DNA from: Rickettsia typhi
GTDB lineage: Bacteria; Pseudomonadota; Alphaproteobacteria; Rickettsiales; Rickettsiaceae
Direction of reading: 5' to 3'
NCBI GenBank assembly: GCA_945883665.1
Contig: CAMCXV010000051.1
Span: 1-7,107 of the forward strand
DNA length: 7,107 nucleotides
Part shown: positions 1 to 6,558 of the stretch, in pieces
How the letters are laid out: the number at the start of each line of letters is the position of its first letter
Position numbering within the stretch: the first letter of the stretch is position 1
Notes under the pieces: generated by a model
What the model was told of the DNA's origin: nothing
The model's input: the letters and a program-made list of their open reading frames with translations, nothing else
The model's database searches: none
Made by a program: the position numbers and the translations under genes

Positions 1-101
1 TTCCTAATAGTCAATCATGCCTTAGGCTCATTACTGCTATCCTGCTAGAAATTAGCGATGATTGGATTACTGGTGCTGCTTATTTAGATATGAGCGCGTA
101 A
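1..101 (+). CDS. IS256-family transposase, C-terminal fragment (cut by window edge)
   Basis: The frame open from the window edge to the TAA at 99-101 reads (F)PNSQSCLRLITAILLEIS, then DDWITGAAYLDMSA. This pattern, FPN..S.LRL..A.L.EI...W..G..YL.M, is what I know as the extreme C-terminus of IS256/Mutator-type DDE transposases, which cut and paste their element using an RNase H-like fold. Only the tail is visible, so the catalytic residues and the intactness of the gene cannot be judged. The frame has no stop before position 99, and its end is typical for the family, so the 3' part at least is not degraded. It reads towards lolA, so readthrough from the element could reach that gene. Recognition is from memory of the family's C-terminal motif. 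Confidence 0.72.
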   Translation, partial: PNSQSCLRLITAILLEISDDWITGAAYLDMSA

Positions 102-140
102 TATAAAAAAGGTGAAATGTGAATTTACAGAAAAATTGTT
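102..140 (+). mobile_element. Probable right end of the IS256-family element
   Basis: IS256-type elements usually end within a few dozen bases of the transposase stop, with an imperfect terminal inverted repeat. The segment from about 115 to 140 contains tgtgaatttacagaaaaatt, which has the TTTACA-A-rich-TT look of IS256-family ends. The left end lies outside the window, so the inverted repeat and the target duplication cannot be confirmed, and the exact boundary (somewhere between about 125 and 150) is a guess. A second degenerate copy of the same sequence lies at 239-264. Confidence 0.45.
115..140 (+). repeat. Direct repeat, copy 1 of 2 (26 bp)
   Basis: Bases 115-140 match 239-264 at 22 of 26 positions, in the same orientation, exactly 124 bp apart. 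The core aaatgtgaatttacag differs from copy 2 at one base. This copy lies where the right terminal repeat of the IS256-like element is expected. Confidence 0.6.
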
Positions 141-174
141 GCTTTATCGCTGCATTTTAGTTGTCATGATTTTT

Positions 175-197
175 AGTAATAAAAAATATTTATTACT
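175..197. repeat. Perfect 9-bp inverted repeat upstream of lolA
   Basis: Arms agtaataaa (175-183) and tttattact (189-197) are exact reverse complements around a 5-base spacer. No T-run follows in either direction, so it does not look like an intrinsic terminator. It ends two bases before the candidate -35 box of lolA, so it could be an operator or chance AT-rich symmetry. Confidence 0.4.
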
Positions 198-199
198 GT

Positions 200-228
200 T
201 TGAACTTACATTGCACATTCATTACTAT
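200..228 (+). promoter_or_regulatory. Candidate sigma-70 promoter for lolA
   Basis: TTGAAC at 200-205 and TACTAT at 223-228 are separated by 17 bases. Each box matches the consensus at 4 of 6 positions. Transcription would start near 235, giving a leader of about 30 bases before the ATG at 265. In DNA this AT-rich such matches arise easily, so this is only a best candidate. A promoter inside the upstream IS element would be an alternative. Confidence 0.35.
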
Positions 229-238
229 GTAGAAACTT

Positions 239-264
239 AAATGTGAATATACAGAGTAATTTTT
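239..264 (+). repeat. Direct repeat, copy 2 of 2, abutting the lolA start codon
   Basis: This is the second copy of the 26-bp sequence at 115-140 (22 of 26 identical). It ends at the base immediately before the ATG of lolA and includes the only purine-rich stretch (agag, 253-256) that could serve as its ribosome binding site, 8 bases from the start. It may be a decayed end of an older IS insertion. Confidence 0.55.
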
Positions 265-939
265 ATGAATAATCTTATTACTAATACATATACATTCAAA
301 AACCAGATTTTTGTTAATCTTGTAATGCTGCTATTAATAATATTTGAAATAAATTTTGTCTTTGCATCAACAGAAGATCAGATTACAGAAAATATCAAAT
401 CATCCATTCAAAATATCAAATCAGTAGCTATTAGTTTTGAACAGTCAGATTCGAAAGGAACAAAAGCAAATGGGGTTCTAATAATAAATAAACCATACAA
501 ATTTAGAGTGAATTATTTTAAGCCATTCCCTCTTTTAATCGTGGGAAATAAAAATTATGTTTCTGTTTATGATGATGAGATGGAAAATTTAAGTAGAATA
601 TCCGCAAAAGAAAATATTTTTAATTTTTTATTAGTTGAGCAAATAAATTTTGATGATCAATTTGAAATTATTTCTGCAAAAGAAATAAAAGGTCATTATA
701 AACTTAAATTAAATCATTTAGATTCAGGAAAAACAAGTGAGGTTGTTTTTAACAAAAATACAGGCGATATTGAAATGATGGAAATAGTTGAAGAGAATAA
801 TAATATAATTAAACTACAATTCCGTAAAACTCAGAAGATTAGTAAAATAAATAACAAATTATTTATTTTACAAGATCCAGATATTTTCGGTAAACCAGAA
901 CATTTGGATCAACAAAAATTATCAGAAAACTATCAGTAG
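265..939 (+). CDS. lolA: LolA-like outer-membrane lipoprotein carrier protein
   Basis: LolA is the periplasmic chaperone that takes mature lipoproteins from the LolCDE transporter in the inner membrane and hands them to the outer-membrane receptor. The 224-residue product has an N-terminal hydrophobic segment (about 15-33) ending in FVFA, with likely signal peptidase cleavage after Ala34. The mature part shows the family pattern: an amphipathic helix with IKSSIQNIKSVAISFEQ (44-60), then the strand-rich core GVLIINKPYKFRVNYFKPFPLL (70-91; compare the RPGRFRW.Y..PF.QLIV pattern), NKNYVSVYDDEMENL (95-109), and a late LFILQDPDIFG (199-209). E. coli LolA precursor is 203 residues, so length fits. 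The start at 265 is preferred because the next in-frame Met (residue 21) would leave a very short signal peptide; the Shine-Dalgarno match (agag) is weak. It stands alone on the plus strand beside an IS end and converges on the glycosyltransferase gene. Confidence 0.82.
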   Translation: MNNLITNTYTFKNQIFVNLVMLLLIIFEINFVFASTEDQITENIKSSIQNIKSVAISFEQSDSKGTKANGVLIINKPYKFRVNYFKPFPLLIVGNKNYVSVYDDEMENLSRISAKENIFNFLLVEQINFDDQFEIISAKEIKGHYKLKLNHLDSGKTSEVVFNKNTGDIEMMEIVEENNNIIKLQFRKTQKISKINNKLFILQDPDIFGKPEHLDQQKLSENYQ

Positions 940-1082
940 GCATCTTAGTTAACCAGAACTATGGGCGGCTGTTAATAAAAAATTATATTTTATTGGTAGT
1001 CAAAGCAATAAAATAAGAAAAGACATACTATACACTCGGTTCGCTATAGTCCAAGACGGAAATCATCATCTTGGCAACAATC
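940..1082. other. Convergent intergenic region with a GC-rich patch
   Basis: This 143-bp gap separates the convergent lolA and glycosyltransferase genes. Bases 1034-1076 are close to half G+C, against roughly 30% for the window, and contain ctcggttcgctatag followed by an inverted repeat. On the minus strand a short frame is open here (SEIVAKMMISVLDYSEPSV, ending at a TAG at 1031-1033). It has no initiation context and is only about 20 codons long. The patch looks like a fragment of a repeat or of a decayed element, but I cannot name it. Confidence 0.4.
1051..1074. repeat. Inverted repeat CCAAGA-N12-TCTTGG between convergent genes
   Basis: The arms ccaaga (1051-1056) and tcttgg (1069-1074) are perfect complements with a 12-base loop. 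Its position between two converging genes would suit a terminator, but only a weak T-rich stretch (ctcacttttta, from 1082) follows on the plus side and none on the minus side. It is better recorded as a repeat than as a terminator. Confidence 0.4.
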
Positions 1083-1895
1083 TCACTTTTTATCATTACT
1101 TTGTTGATTAATCATAAAAGTAAATTCCCTAGTTTTTGCAAGTCTTGCAAATCTTGCAAATGCAAAAATTACTGAATCAACAAATCCATCAAACCCAAAA
1201 ATAAAATAACGTCTTATTATAAATGCTTTTAAAAAACATAATGGCAATTCGCAGGCTATCCGAAATATAGATGGTTCTCGTGAAAGAGAAATCATATCCT
1301 TAGCTTGTTGACCAGAATAAAAATTAGCTTTATTTATTAACTGTTCTATTGAGCTAGCAGATCTATGATAAGCAGGATTTTTAAAACTACAAACTAATTT
1401 ACTTGTAGCAACTGATCCACTATTAAATGTTACTGCATCATGAGTAGTAGTTTTTTTTGTATTAGCAAAACTACAAAATTTACGGTTATATAATCTTATT
1501 ACTCGATTAGATGGAGCAAATAATCTAGCTTTTTTATCGTTTCTATGCAAAATAACAAGATTTATATAATATGCATTAAAATCATTATAACTAGGCAGAC
1601 TGAATTTATGTTTTATTTCTTCTTGTAACTGATCGGTCAATTCTTCATCTGCATCGATATTCAATATCCAATCATGCTTGCATAACAACTCAGCAAATGA
1701 TTTTTGTTTTACATATCCTAGCCACTCGTTAAAAACGACTTTAGCCCCAAGGTTTTGAGAGATTATTACTGTATCATCAGTGCTACCACTATCTACAACT
1801 ATTATCTCATCAACTACATTTTTAAGGCTATTAATTGCTTTTGTTATTCTATTTGCTTCATTCTTAGCGATAATAAATGCTGAAATTTTTATCAT
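1083..1895 (-). CDS. Family 2 glycosyltransferase (WaaE/KdtX-like)
   Basis: This is a predicted cytoplasmic, membrane-associated inverting GT-A sugar transferase that moves a sugar from a nucleotide donor to a lipid-linked or LPS-core acceptor. The 270-residue product begins with AFIIAKNEANRI (6-17), the nucleotide-binding start typical of GT2, followed by EIIVVDSGSTDDTV (30-43). NEWLGYVKQKSFA (56-68) and WILNIDADEEL (76-86) contain the metal-binding DxD motif at Asp81-Ala-Asp83. THDAV (151-155) is in the expected place for the acceptor/catalytic region. The C-terminal part (about 215-255) is rich in aromatic and basic residues and probably binds the membrane. Length and motifs fit the group annotated as lipopolysaccharide core glycosyltransferase KdtX/WaaE; the actual donor and acceptor cannot be read from sequence. 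The gene starts 10 bases after the kinase gene stops and has no clear Shine-Dalgarno sequence, so it is probably cotranscribed with the kinase. Confidence 0.8.
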   Translation of the reverse strand: MIKISAFIIAKNEANRITKAINSLKNVVDEIIVVDSGSTDDTVIISQNLGAKVVFNEWLGYVKQKSFAELLCKHDWILNIDADEELTDQLQEEIKHKFSLPSYNDFNAYYINLVILHRNDKKARLFAPSNRVIRLYNRKFCSFANTKKTTTHDAVTFNSGSVATSKLVCSFKNPAYHRSASSIEQLINKANFYSGQQAKDMISLSREPSIFRIACELPLCFLKAFIIRRYFIFGFDGFVDSVIFAFARFARLAKTREFTFMINQQSNDKK

Positions 1896-1905
1896 ATTTT
1901 ATATT

Positions 1906-4698
1906 TTATTCACTAAATAAAGGTATAGTAAAATAAAAAGTTACTCCCTTGATTTCATCAGACCTTGCCCAGATTTCCCCTTTATGGACTTCTATTACTT
2001 TTTTACATAGTGCAAGACCAAATCCTCTTCCACCAGCAGAAGTTTTGGTTTTAGAACTGACTACCGAAGTACCAAAAACATCTAATAGTTCATTTTCTGA
2101 TATTCCTATGCCATCATCTTGGACACTAAATTCTATTTTGTCAATTTTTTTACTTAAGGTTATAGTAATAACACCTTCTTTGCAGAACTGAATTGCATTA
2201 ATAATAATGTTGTCTATAGCAGTAGTAATGTAATATTCATCGCAATTAGTTATTATATTATCCTCAATTTTTAATATAAATTCCTGAAAATCATTAGATT
2301 CTTCAATATACAATTCTTTACAATGATTCACTCTTTTATATATTAATTCGCTAAGATTAACACTGGTAAATTTTAGTGAATTATCTAATGAAGTTAATTT
2401 TGATAAATTCAATATGTTATTTATTAAACTACTCAAGCGCTCAGAGCTCTTTGAAATAGTTCGTACAGTATCATAAATTTGTTCTTCTGTTAGTTTATAA
2501 TAATTTTCATACAAAGCCTGCCCTAAACTGCTTATACCTAATAAGGGCGTTCTTGATTCATGCTCTAAATTACGCAAAAATTCTTGTTTTATATTGAGGG
2601 ATTTATTTAGCTCTTCTTCTTGATGATCAAGTTTATTTTTCAAATATTTATTTTTCGTCTCAGATAATTCTTGTAAATATTGTTTTGGCTTGAGAAAAAG
2701 TACTATGGAACTACTAACTAACAAAAGTAAGTAAACAATTTTAAATTGCGATAAAGAAGAACCATTATCTCCTTCAATTGTTAAATAATTTAAATAATAG
2801 AAGCTTGTGATACAAACACCAATAATGATATTAATAAATGACCACTGCCATTTTGCAAGAGATGAAATAACAATAATATTTACCATAAATGCCATTAACT
2901 GAATTTCTGAAAAATCACTAATTAATGACATTAAAAAGCTAAAGCAGATTAATATAAAGAACATAATAATGTTCCAGAATATAGCAATTAATTTGCTGTT
3001 TTTCCATTTTTCTAACCATAAAGGATATGTCATAAGAATTGTAGAGCCACAGAGAGTTATGGGATAAAAAATATTAAGCAATTGCGCATATTGTATTTGA
3101 TAATATTTTTCTAATGTATGGGCACTACTAAAGCTAGAGATCATCGTAAATACACCAAGTAATGCTATTAAACCTTCTCCTTTAGGGTAATTATCACTTA
3201 AAACCTTAATAAGATTAAAAGATTTTACACTTGATAAAAACATCTTAAATTTTCTTTTTCTAGCTCTACGAATATTAACAAGTTCAGTATCGTCTTTAAT
3301 ACCAACCCATCCACCATCTTGTTTTAATAGATAATGACTGCCTATTAAAAAAATAAGATTAGACATCATACCCATAAAAACGCTATTTATAATTTTAATT
3401 TGCCATAGATAATCCCATCCTATAACAGTCATAAAACCTGCTAACATACCTATTAAAACAGATTTTTCCGTACTTCTAAAACCCATAATTGCCATGATGA
3501 ATGGTACTGTCACAATAGGCATATAAAAAGAACATGTAATAATAATCAATTCCAATAAAGTACCTTCGTAAAGAGCTAAATTCAAAGCTAATATTCCAAT
3601 TAATATTGATACAATACGAGCAGAAATTAATTCATTTTTTATGAAATTTATTTTTAATGGTTTTAAAAAATCATGAACTATGAGAACAGATGTAGCATTT
3701 ATATATGAATCCACAGTAGACATTATCATTGCCATAATACCTGCTAACATAGCACCTTTTAGTCCTACAAAAGAAGAATTAAAGATCAGTAATTTAATTG
3801 CATCATCTGACGTAATTCCTGGGCTAATTGATAAAACAAGTATGGCTATCCAACCAACAATGATAGAAAAAAATAAACACGTAAAAGCCGCAATAGTGAA
3901 AGATTTTCTAATTTGATTAGTATTCTTAGCTATTGCTACTCTTTGAAAATTAGCTGGACCAAATGGGGGAACCAAAAAAAAGCAAAATAGAAAAAGATAA
4001 CGAAAAGATAATGGATTAGAAAAATTAAAAACTTCTTTATAATCAAACAATGGATTAGCATTTAAAGTATTACTAATTATATCAATGTTATCTATACTTA
4101 TTAGCAGAGCATAAGCCACTATTGGTATTACGACGCCAAAAGTAAAAAATTGAATAATATCAGTAAATGTAACTGACTTTATACCACCTAATGATGAGTA
4201 TAATGTAACTATAATAGCAGCTGAGATAACTCCGTAAATACCAGGAATTCCAAGGGCATATTCAAAAATTATTCCAGATAATTTTAATTCTACTGCAATT
4301 GCACCTGACGCTCCTATAAATCCTGATACAGACGTAATGACCCTAATTCGATTTCCAAATAAACTACCCATTGCTTCTGCTATTGACAATTTACCAAGAA
4401 ATTCTCCCATTCTTGGAGCAAGGACTATTCCTACTATCAAAATAGCAAAAAAATCTCCTAACACAGCTACCCATATATGATTTAATCCATTAGTATAACT
4501 TTCCGAAAGGTTGACATAAAAAAATTCACCACCAACCCACGTAGCAACGATAGTTGCTACAAGAGTTGCTGTACTAAAATTTCTATTACCCACGGCATAT
4601 TCTTGAATATTCTTAGTCCCACAACTTGAAAGCAATCCAGCTATCACAGTAACAACTAAAAAACCTATAAAAATAAAACTATCTATATTAAATATCAT
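1906..4698 (-). CDS. Symporter (SSF) - six-TM sensor - histidine kinase fusion
   Basis: This is an inner-membrane sensor kinase of 930 residues (positions here use the ATG at 4698). Residues 3-460 form a sodium:solute symporter-like module: YAVGNRNFS (34-42), LYSSLGGIKSVTFTDIIQFF (166-185), GPANFQRVAIA (247-257), and IMAMIMSTVDSYINATS (321-337), whose Ser-Thr pair aligns with the PutP sodium-site Ser340-Thr341. A basic cytoplasmic linker RRARKRKFK (477-485) follows. Residues 508-670 contain about six more membrane helices, with FSEIQLMAF and SSLAKWQW resembling CqsS/LqsS sensor modules. A charged probable coiled coil (672-704) leads to HisKA with FLRNLEHESRTPL (phospho-accepting His713), then HATPase_c with an N box (Asn834 in NAIQF), G1 DDGIGI (from Asp861) and G2 GGRGFGLAL (near 890). 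There is no PAS or receiver domain. The known relative in layout is CbrA (SSF plus kinase). The in-frame TTG at 4713 would add five residues, but ATG at 4698 lies 8 bases after GAGAG and is preferred. The substrate, the signal and the partner regulator are unknown. Confidence 0.85.
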   Translation of the reverse strand: MIFNIDSFIFIGFLVVTVIAGLLSSCGTKNIQEYAVGNRNFSTATLVATIVATWVGGEFFYVNLSESYTNGLNHIWVAVLGDFFAILIVGIVLAPRMGEFLGKLSIAEAMGSLFGNRIRVITSVSGFIGASGAIAVELKLSGIIFEYALGIPGIYGVISAAIIVTLYSSLGGIKSVTFTDIIQFFTFGVVIPIVAYALLISIDNIDIISNTLNANPLFDYKEVFNFSNPLSFRYLFLFCFFLVPPFGPANFQRVAIAKNTNQIRKSFTIAAFTCLFFSIIVGWIAILVLSISPGITSDDAIKLLIFNSSFVGLKGAMLAGIMAMIMSTVDSYINATSVLIVHDFLKPLKINFIKNELISARIVSILIGILALNLALYEGTLLELIIITCSFYMPIVTVPFIMAIMGFRSTEKSVLIGMLAGFMTVIGWDYLWQIKIINSVFMGMMSNLIFLIGSHYLLKQDGGWVGIKDDTELVNIRRARKRKFKMFLSSVKSFNLIKVLSDNYPKGEGLIALLGVFTMISSFSSAHTLEKYYQIQYAQLLNIFYPITLCGSTILMTYPLWLEKWKNSKLIAIFWNIIMFFILICFSFLMSLISDFSEIQLMAFMVNIIVISSLAKWQWSFINIIIGVCITSFYYLNYLTIEGDNGSSLSQFKIVYLLLLVSSSIVLFLKPKQYLQELSETKNKYLKNKLDHQEEELNKSLNIKQEFLRNLEHESRTPLLGISSLGQALYENYYKLTEEQIYDTVRTISKSSERLSSLINNILNLSKLTSLDNSLKFTSVNLSELIYKRVNHCKELYIEESNDFQEFILKIEDNIITNCDEYYITTAIDNIIINAIQFCKEGVITITLSKKIDKIEFSVQDDGIGISENELLDVFGTSVVSSKTKTSAGGRGFGLALCKKVIEVHKGEIWARSDEIKGVTFYFTIPLFSE

Positions 4699-4706
4699 TA
4701 TATATT

Positions 4707-4711
4707 CTCTC
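4707..4711 (-). promoter_or_regulatory. Ribosome binding site of the SSF-kinase gene
   Basis: GAGAG on the minus strand lies 8 bases upstream of the ATG at 4696-4698. It overlaps the alternative TTG codon (4711-4713), which would itself lack a properly spaced site. This decides the start in favour of the ATG. Confidence 0.55.
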
Positions 4712-4736
4712 AAAGAAATTAAATTATATAAATTAT

Positions 4737-4766
4737 ATTATATTCATTTCTATTAAAATATATCAT
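4737..4766 (-). promoter_or_regulatory. Candidate promoter of the kinase - glycosyltransferase unit
   Basis: On the minus strand, ATGATA (4761-4766) and a perfect TATAAT (4737-4742) are 18 bases apart. Two further TATAAT matches (4732-4737 and 4723-4728) lie just downstream without a good -35. The leader to the ATG at 4698 would be about 32 bases. The -10 match is exact, but the region is almost pure A+T, so such matches are weak evidence. Confidence 0.35.
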
Positions 4767-4801
4767 TTTTTTAATCTAGAGTTACAAAAATTTACTCTTA
4801 A

Positions 4802-4847
4802 ATTAAAAAAATAAACTAAATTGATAGTAATTATATCAATTTTTTAG
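4802..4847 (-). terminator. Probable intrinsic terminator of the yajC-secD unit
   Basis: The arms aaattgata (4818-4826) and tatcaattt (4834-4842) are perfect complements with a 7-base loop. The outer ctaaa and tttag (4843-4847) can extend the stem with a bulge. Reading on the minus strand the hairpin is followed by AGTTTATTTTTTTAATT, a U-rich tail. It sits about 100 bases after the secD stop, upstream of the kinase promoter. The stem is very AT-rich, so it may be a weak terminator. Confidence 0.5.
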
Positions 4848-4941
4848 GAAATACAGGAAATTGGATTTTTTGACCAAGACCAATAAGCCTTAATCAAATA
4901 AATGATGTGTATTCTTAGTCTTACAAATCTACTTAGATTGG

Positions 4942-6525
4942 TTAAAAATGTGCTTTGATATTAACAACATTTTCACCAAGCCCTAGATTTTTTGGTTTAC
5001 CGTATTTAAGCCATAAATCTATCATTAATTTAGTAATGACTAATGCCCCATACATTGAAGATATAATCCCTATCGTTAGGGTAACAGCAAATCCCTTTGT
5101 TGCACCAACTCCAAATGTATATAGTAAAAAAGCTGCTATTAATGTTGTAATATTCGAATCCATAATTGTTGCAAAGGCTGAATCAAAACCAATTTTTACA
5201 GAATATAAGTTAGAACAACCCTTAACAATTTCTTCTTTAACTCTTTCATAAATAAGAACATTGGCATCAACTGCCATGCCAATTGTTAAAATAATACCTG
5301 CAATTCCAGGTAATGTTAAAGTTGCCTGCAGCATCGATAATAGCGCTAGAATAAAAAATAAATCTATCACAAGTGTAATATTAGCAAAAATACCTAGTAT
5401 GCCATATGATAAAGTCATAAACACTACCACTAGTAAAAATCCAACTAAAGCTGCAATTTTACCAGATTCAATAGAGTCTGTACCAAGATTCGGCCCTATT
5501 GTTCTCTCTTCAACTACTTTTAATTGAGTTGGCAAAGCTCCTGCTCTTAGTAAAAGGGCTAGTTCAGAAGCGGAATCAATAGTAAAATTACCGGAAATAA
5601 TACCATCACCCCCTAAAATAGGATCGTTAATTACTGGGCTACTAAGAATTTTACCATCTAAAATAATAGCCAACCTTTTTCCACGATTTTTGCTTGTTAC
5701 TTCAGCAAATTTTTTTGCTCCAATATGGTTGAAAGAAAAATTTACAGCAGGTATAGAATCTTTTGTAAAAGAAACAAAAGCATTGTTTAGTTCATCACCA
5801 CTAACTATAATTTTCTTTTTGACAACTATTACTCTTTCCCCATCATTGTTTTCAGATTTTACAACCATTGATCCATTAGGAACAAAACCATTAGCTGCTT
5901 TTTCAATATTAGCTGTCTCATCAACTAAGTGAAATGTCAATTTAGCAGTCTTGCCGAGAAGATTTTTAAGCGTCGCTGGATCTTCTTCTCCCGGAACTTG
6001 AAGTAATATATGTTTAACCCCTTGCCTATGTATCACTGGTTCTTTTGTGCCGGTACTATCAATACGCATTCTTACGATTTCAATAGATTGATCAATCACT
6101 TTATCTTGCAATTGATTTAGCTGATATTCATCATAACTTAGTGTTACAGTATTATTAACAATACCAATATCGAGATTTGCATCAATTTTTCTAACGATTT
6201 TTTTTATCTCTATAAAATCATTTGATGATTTTATATCAAATTTTACATTAGCCTTGTCACTCACTAAGTTTTTATAACCAATTTTTTCTTGGCGTAAATG
6301 TTTCTTCAGGGACTCGGAAATAGAGTGACCAACACCATCTAGATAACTATCAAAATCAACATCCATTAGCAAGTGAGAACCTCCTCGCAAATCCAATCCC
6401 AGATTTACTTTATCTCCTGGTAGCCAATCATATTTTTTTTTAGTAAAATTTGGTATTACATATATTGTTGAAATAATAATAAGTAAAATTGTTAATATTA
6501 TTTTCCAACTAGATATTTTTTGCAT
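4942..6525 (-). CDS. secD: Protein translocase subunit SecD
   Basis: SecD works with SecF beside SecYEG in the inner membrane and uses the proton gradient to help complete protein export into the periplasm. The 527-residue product has TM1 (about 8-25), then the diagnostic LGLDLRGGSHLLMDV (42-56). The periplasmic head contains EIVRMRIDSTGTKEPVIHRQG (149-169) and ILLQVPGEEDP (173-183), followed by ALLLRAGALP (323-332), EERTIGPNLG (339-348) and a block of five C-terminal membrane helices. TIGMAVDANVLIYERVKEE (414-432) in the TM4 region carries Asp420, the counterpart of the proton-relay Asp519 of E. coli SecD. The protein is shorter than E. coli SecD (615 residues), in line with the compact alphaproteobacterial form as I know it. 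It is not fused to SecF, and no secF gene follows. The gene begins 33 bases after the preceding two-TM gene ends, without a clear Shine-Dalgarno sequence, and is probably cotranscribed with yajC. Confidence 0.95.
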   Translation of the reverse strand: MQKISSWKIILTILLIIISTIYVIPNFTKKKYDWLPGDKVNLGLDLRGGSHLLMDVDFDSYLDGVGHSISESLKKHLRQEKIGYKNLVSDKANVKFDIKSSNDFIEIKKIVRKIDANLDIGIVNNTVTLSYDEYQLNQLQDKVIDQSIEIVRMRIDSTGTKEPVIHRQGVKHILLQVPGEEDPATLKNLLGKTAKLTFHLVDETANIEKAANGFVPNGSMVVKSENNDGERVIVVKKKIIVSGDELNNAFVSFTKDSIPAVNFSFNHIGAKKFAEVTSKNRGKRLAIILDGKILSSPVINDPILGGDGIISGNFTIDSASELALLLRAGALPTQLKVVEERTIGPNLGTDSIESGKIAALVGFLLVVVFMTLSYGILGIFANITLVIDLFFILALLSMLQATLTLPGIAGIILTIGMAVDANVLIYERVKEEIVKGCSNLYSVKIGFDSAFATIMDSNITTLIAAFLLYTFGVGATKGFAVTLTIGIISSMYGALVITKLMIDLWLKYGKPKNLGLGENVVNIKAHF

Positions 6526-6558
6526 TTTTTTATATTTAGCCGATTAGTTATTAATATT

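Noticed and set aside
1031..1090. Small minus-strand gene in the GC-rich patch
   Set aside because: The frame is only about 20 codons, runs out of the end of the glycosyltransferase in another frame, and has no start context; it is noted only as a possible repeat or gene scar.
1949..2191. Plus-strand open frame of about 80 codons opposite the kinase ATPase domain
   Set aside because: It mirrors the conserved HATPase region of a clearly real gene on the other strand, has no start signals and no recognisable protein.
3680..3916. Plus-strand open frame opposite the SSF module
   Set aside because: It is antisense to the conserved symporter signature region; the product has no family resemblance and no ribosome binding site.
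4699..4713. TTG start for the SSF-kinase giving 935 residues
   Set aside because: The GAGAG ribosome binding site overlaps this codon and is correctly spaced for the ATG at 4698 instead.
4849..4941. Small RNA or riboswitch between secD and the terminator-like hairpin
   Set aside because: Only a short symmetric aatcta-ct-tagatt (4926-4939) and a doubled gaccaa were seen, with no stable structure or known motif.
4955..5932. Three plus-strand open frames opposite secD
   Set aside because: They are antisense shadows of a strongly conserved secD, with low-complexity products and no supporting signals.
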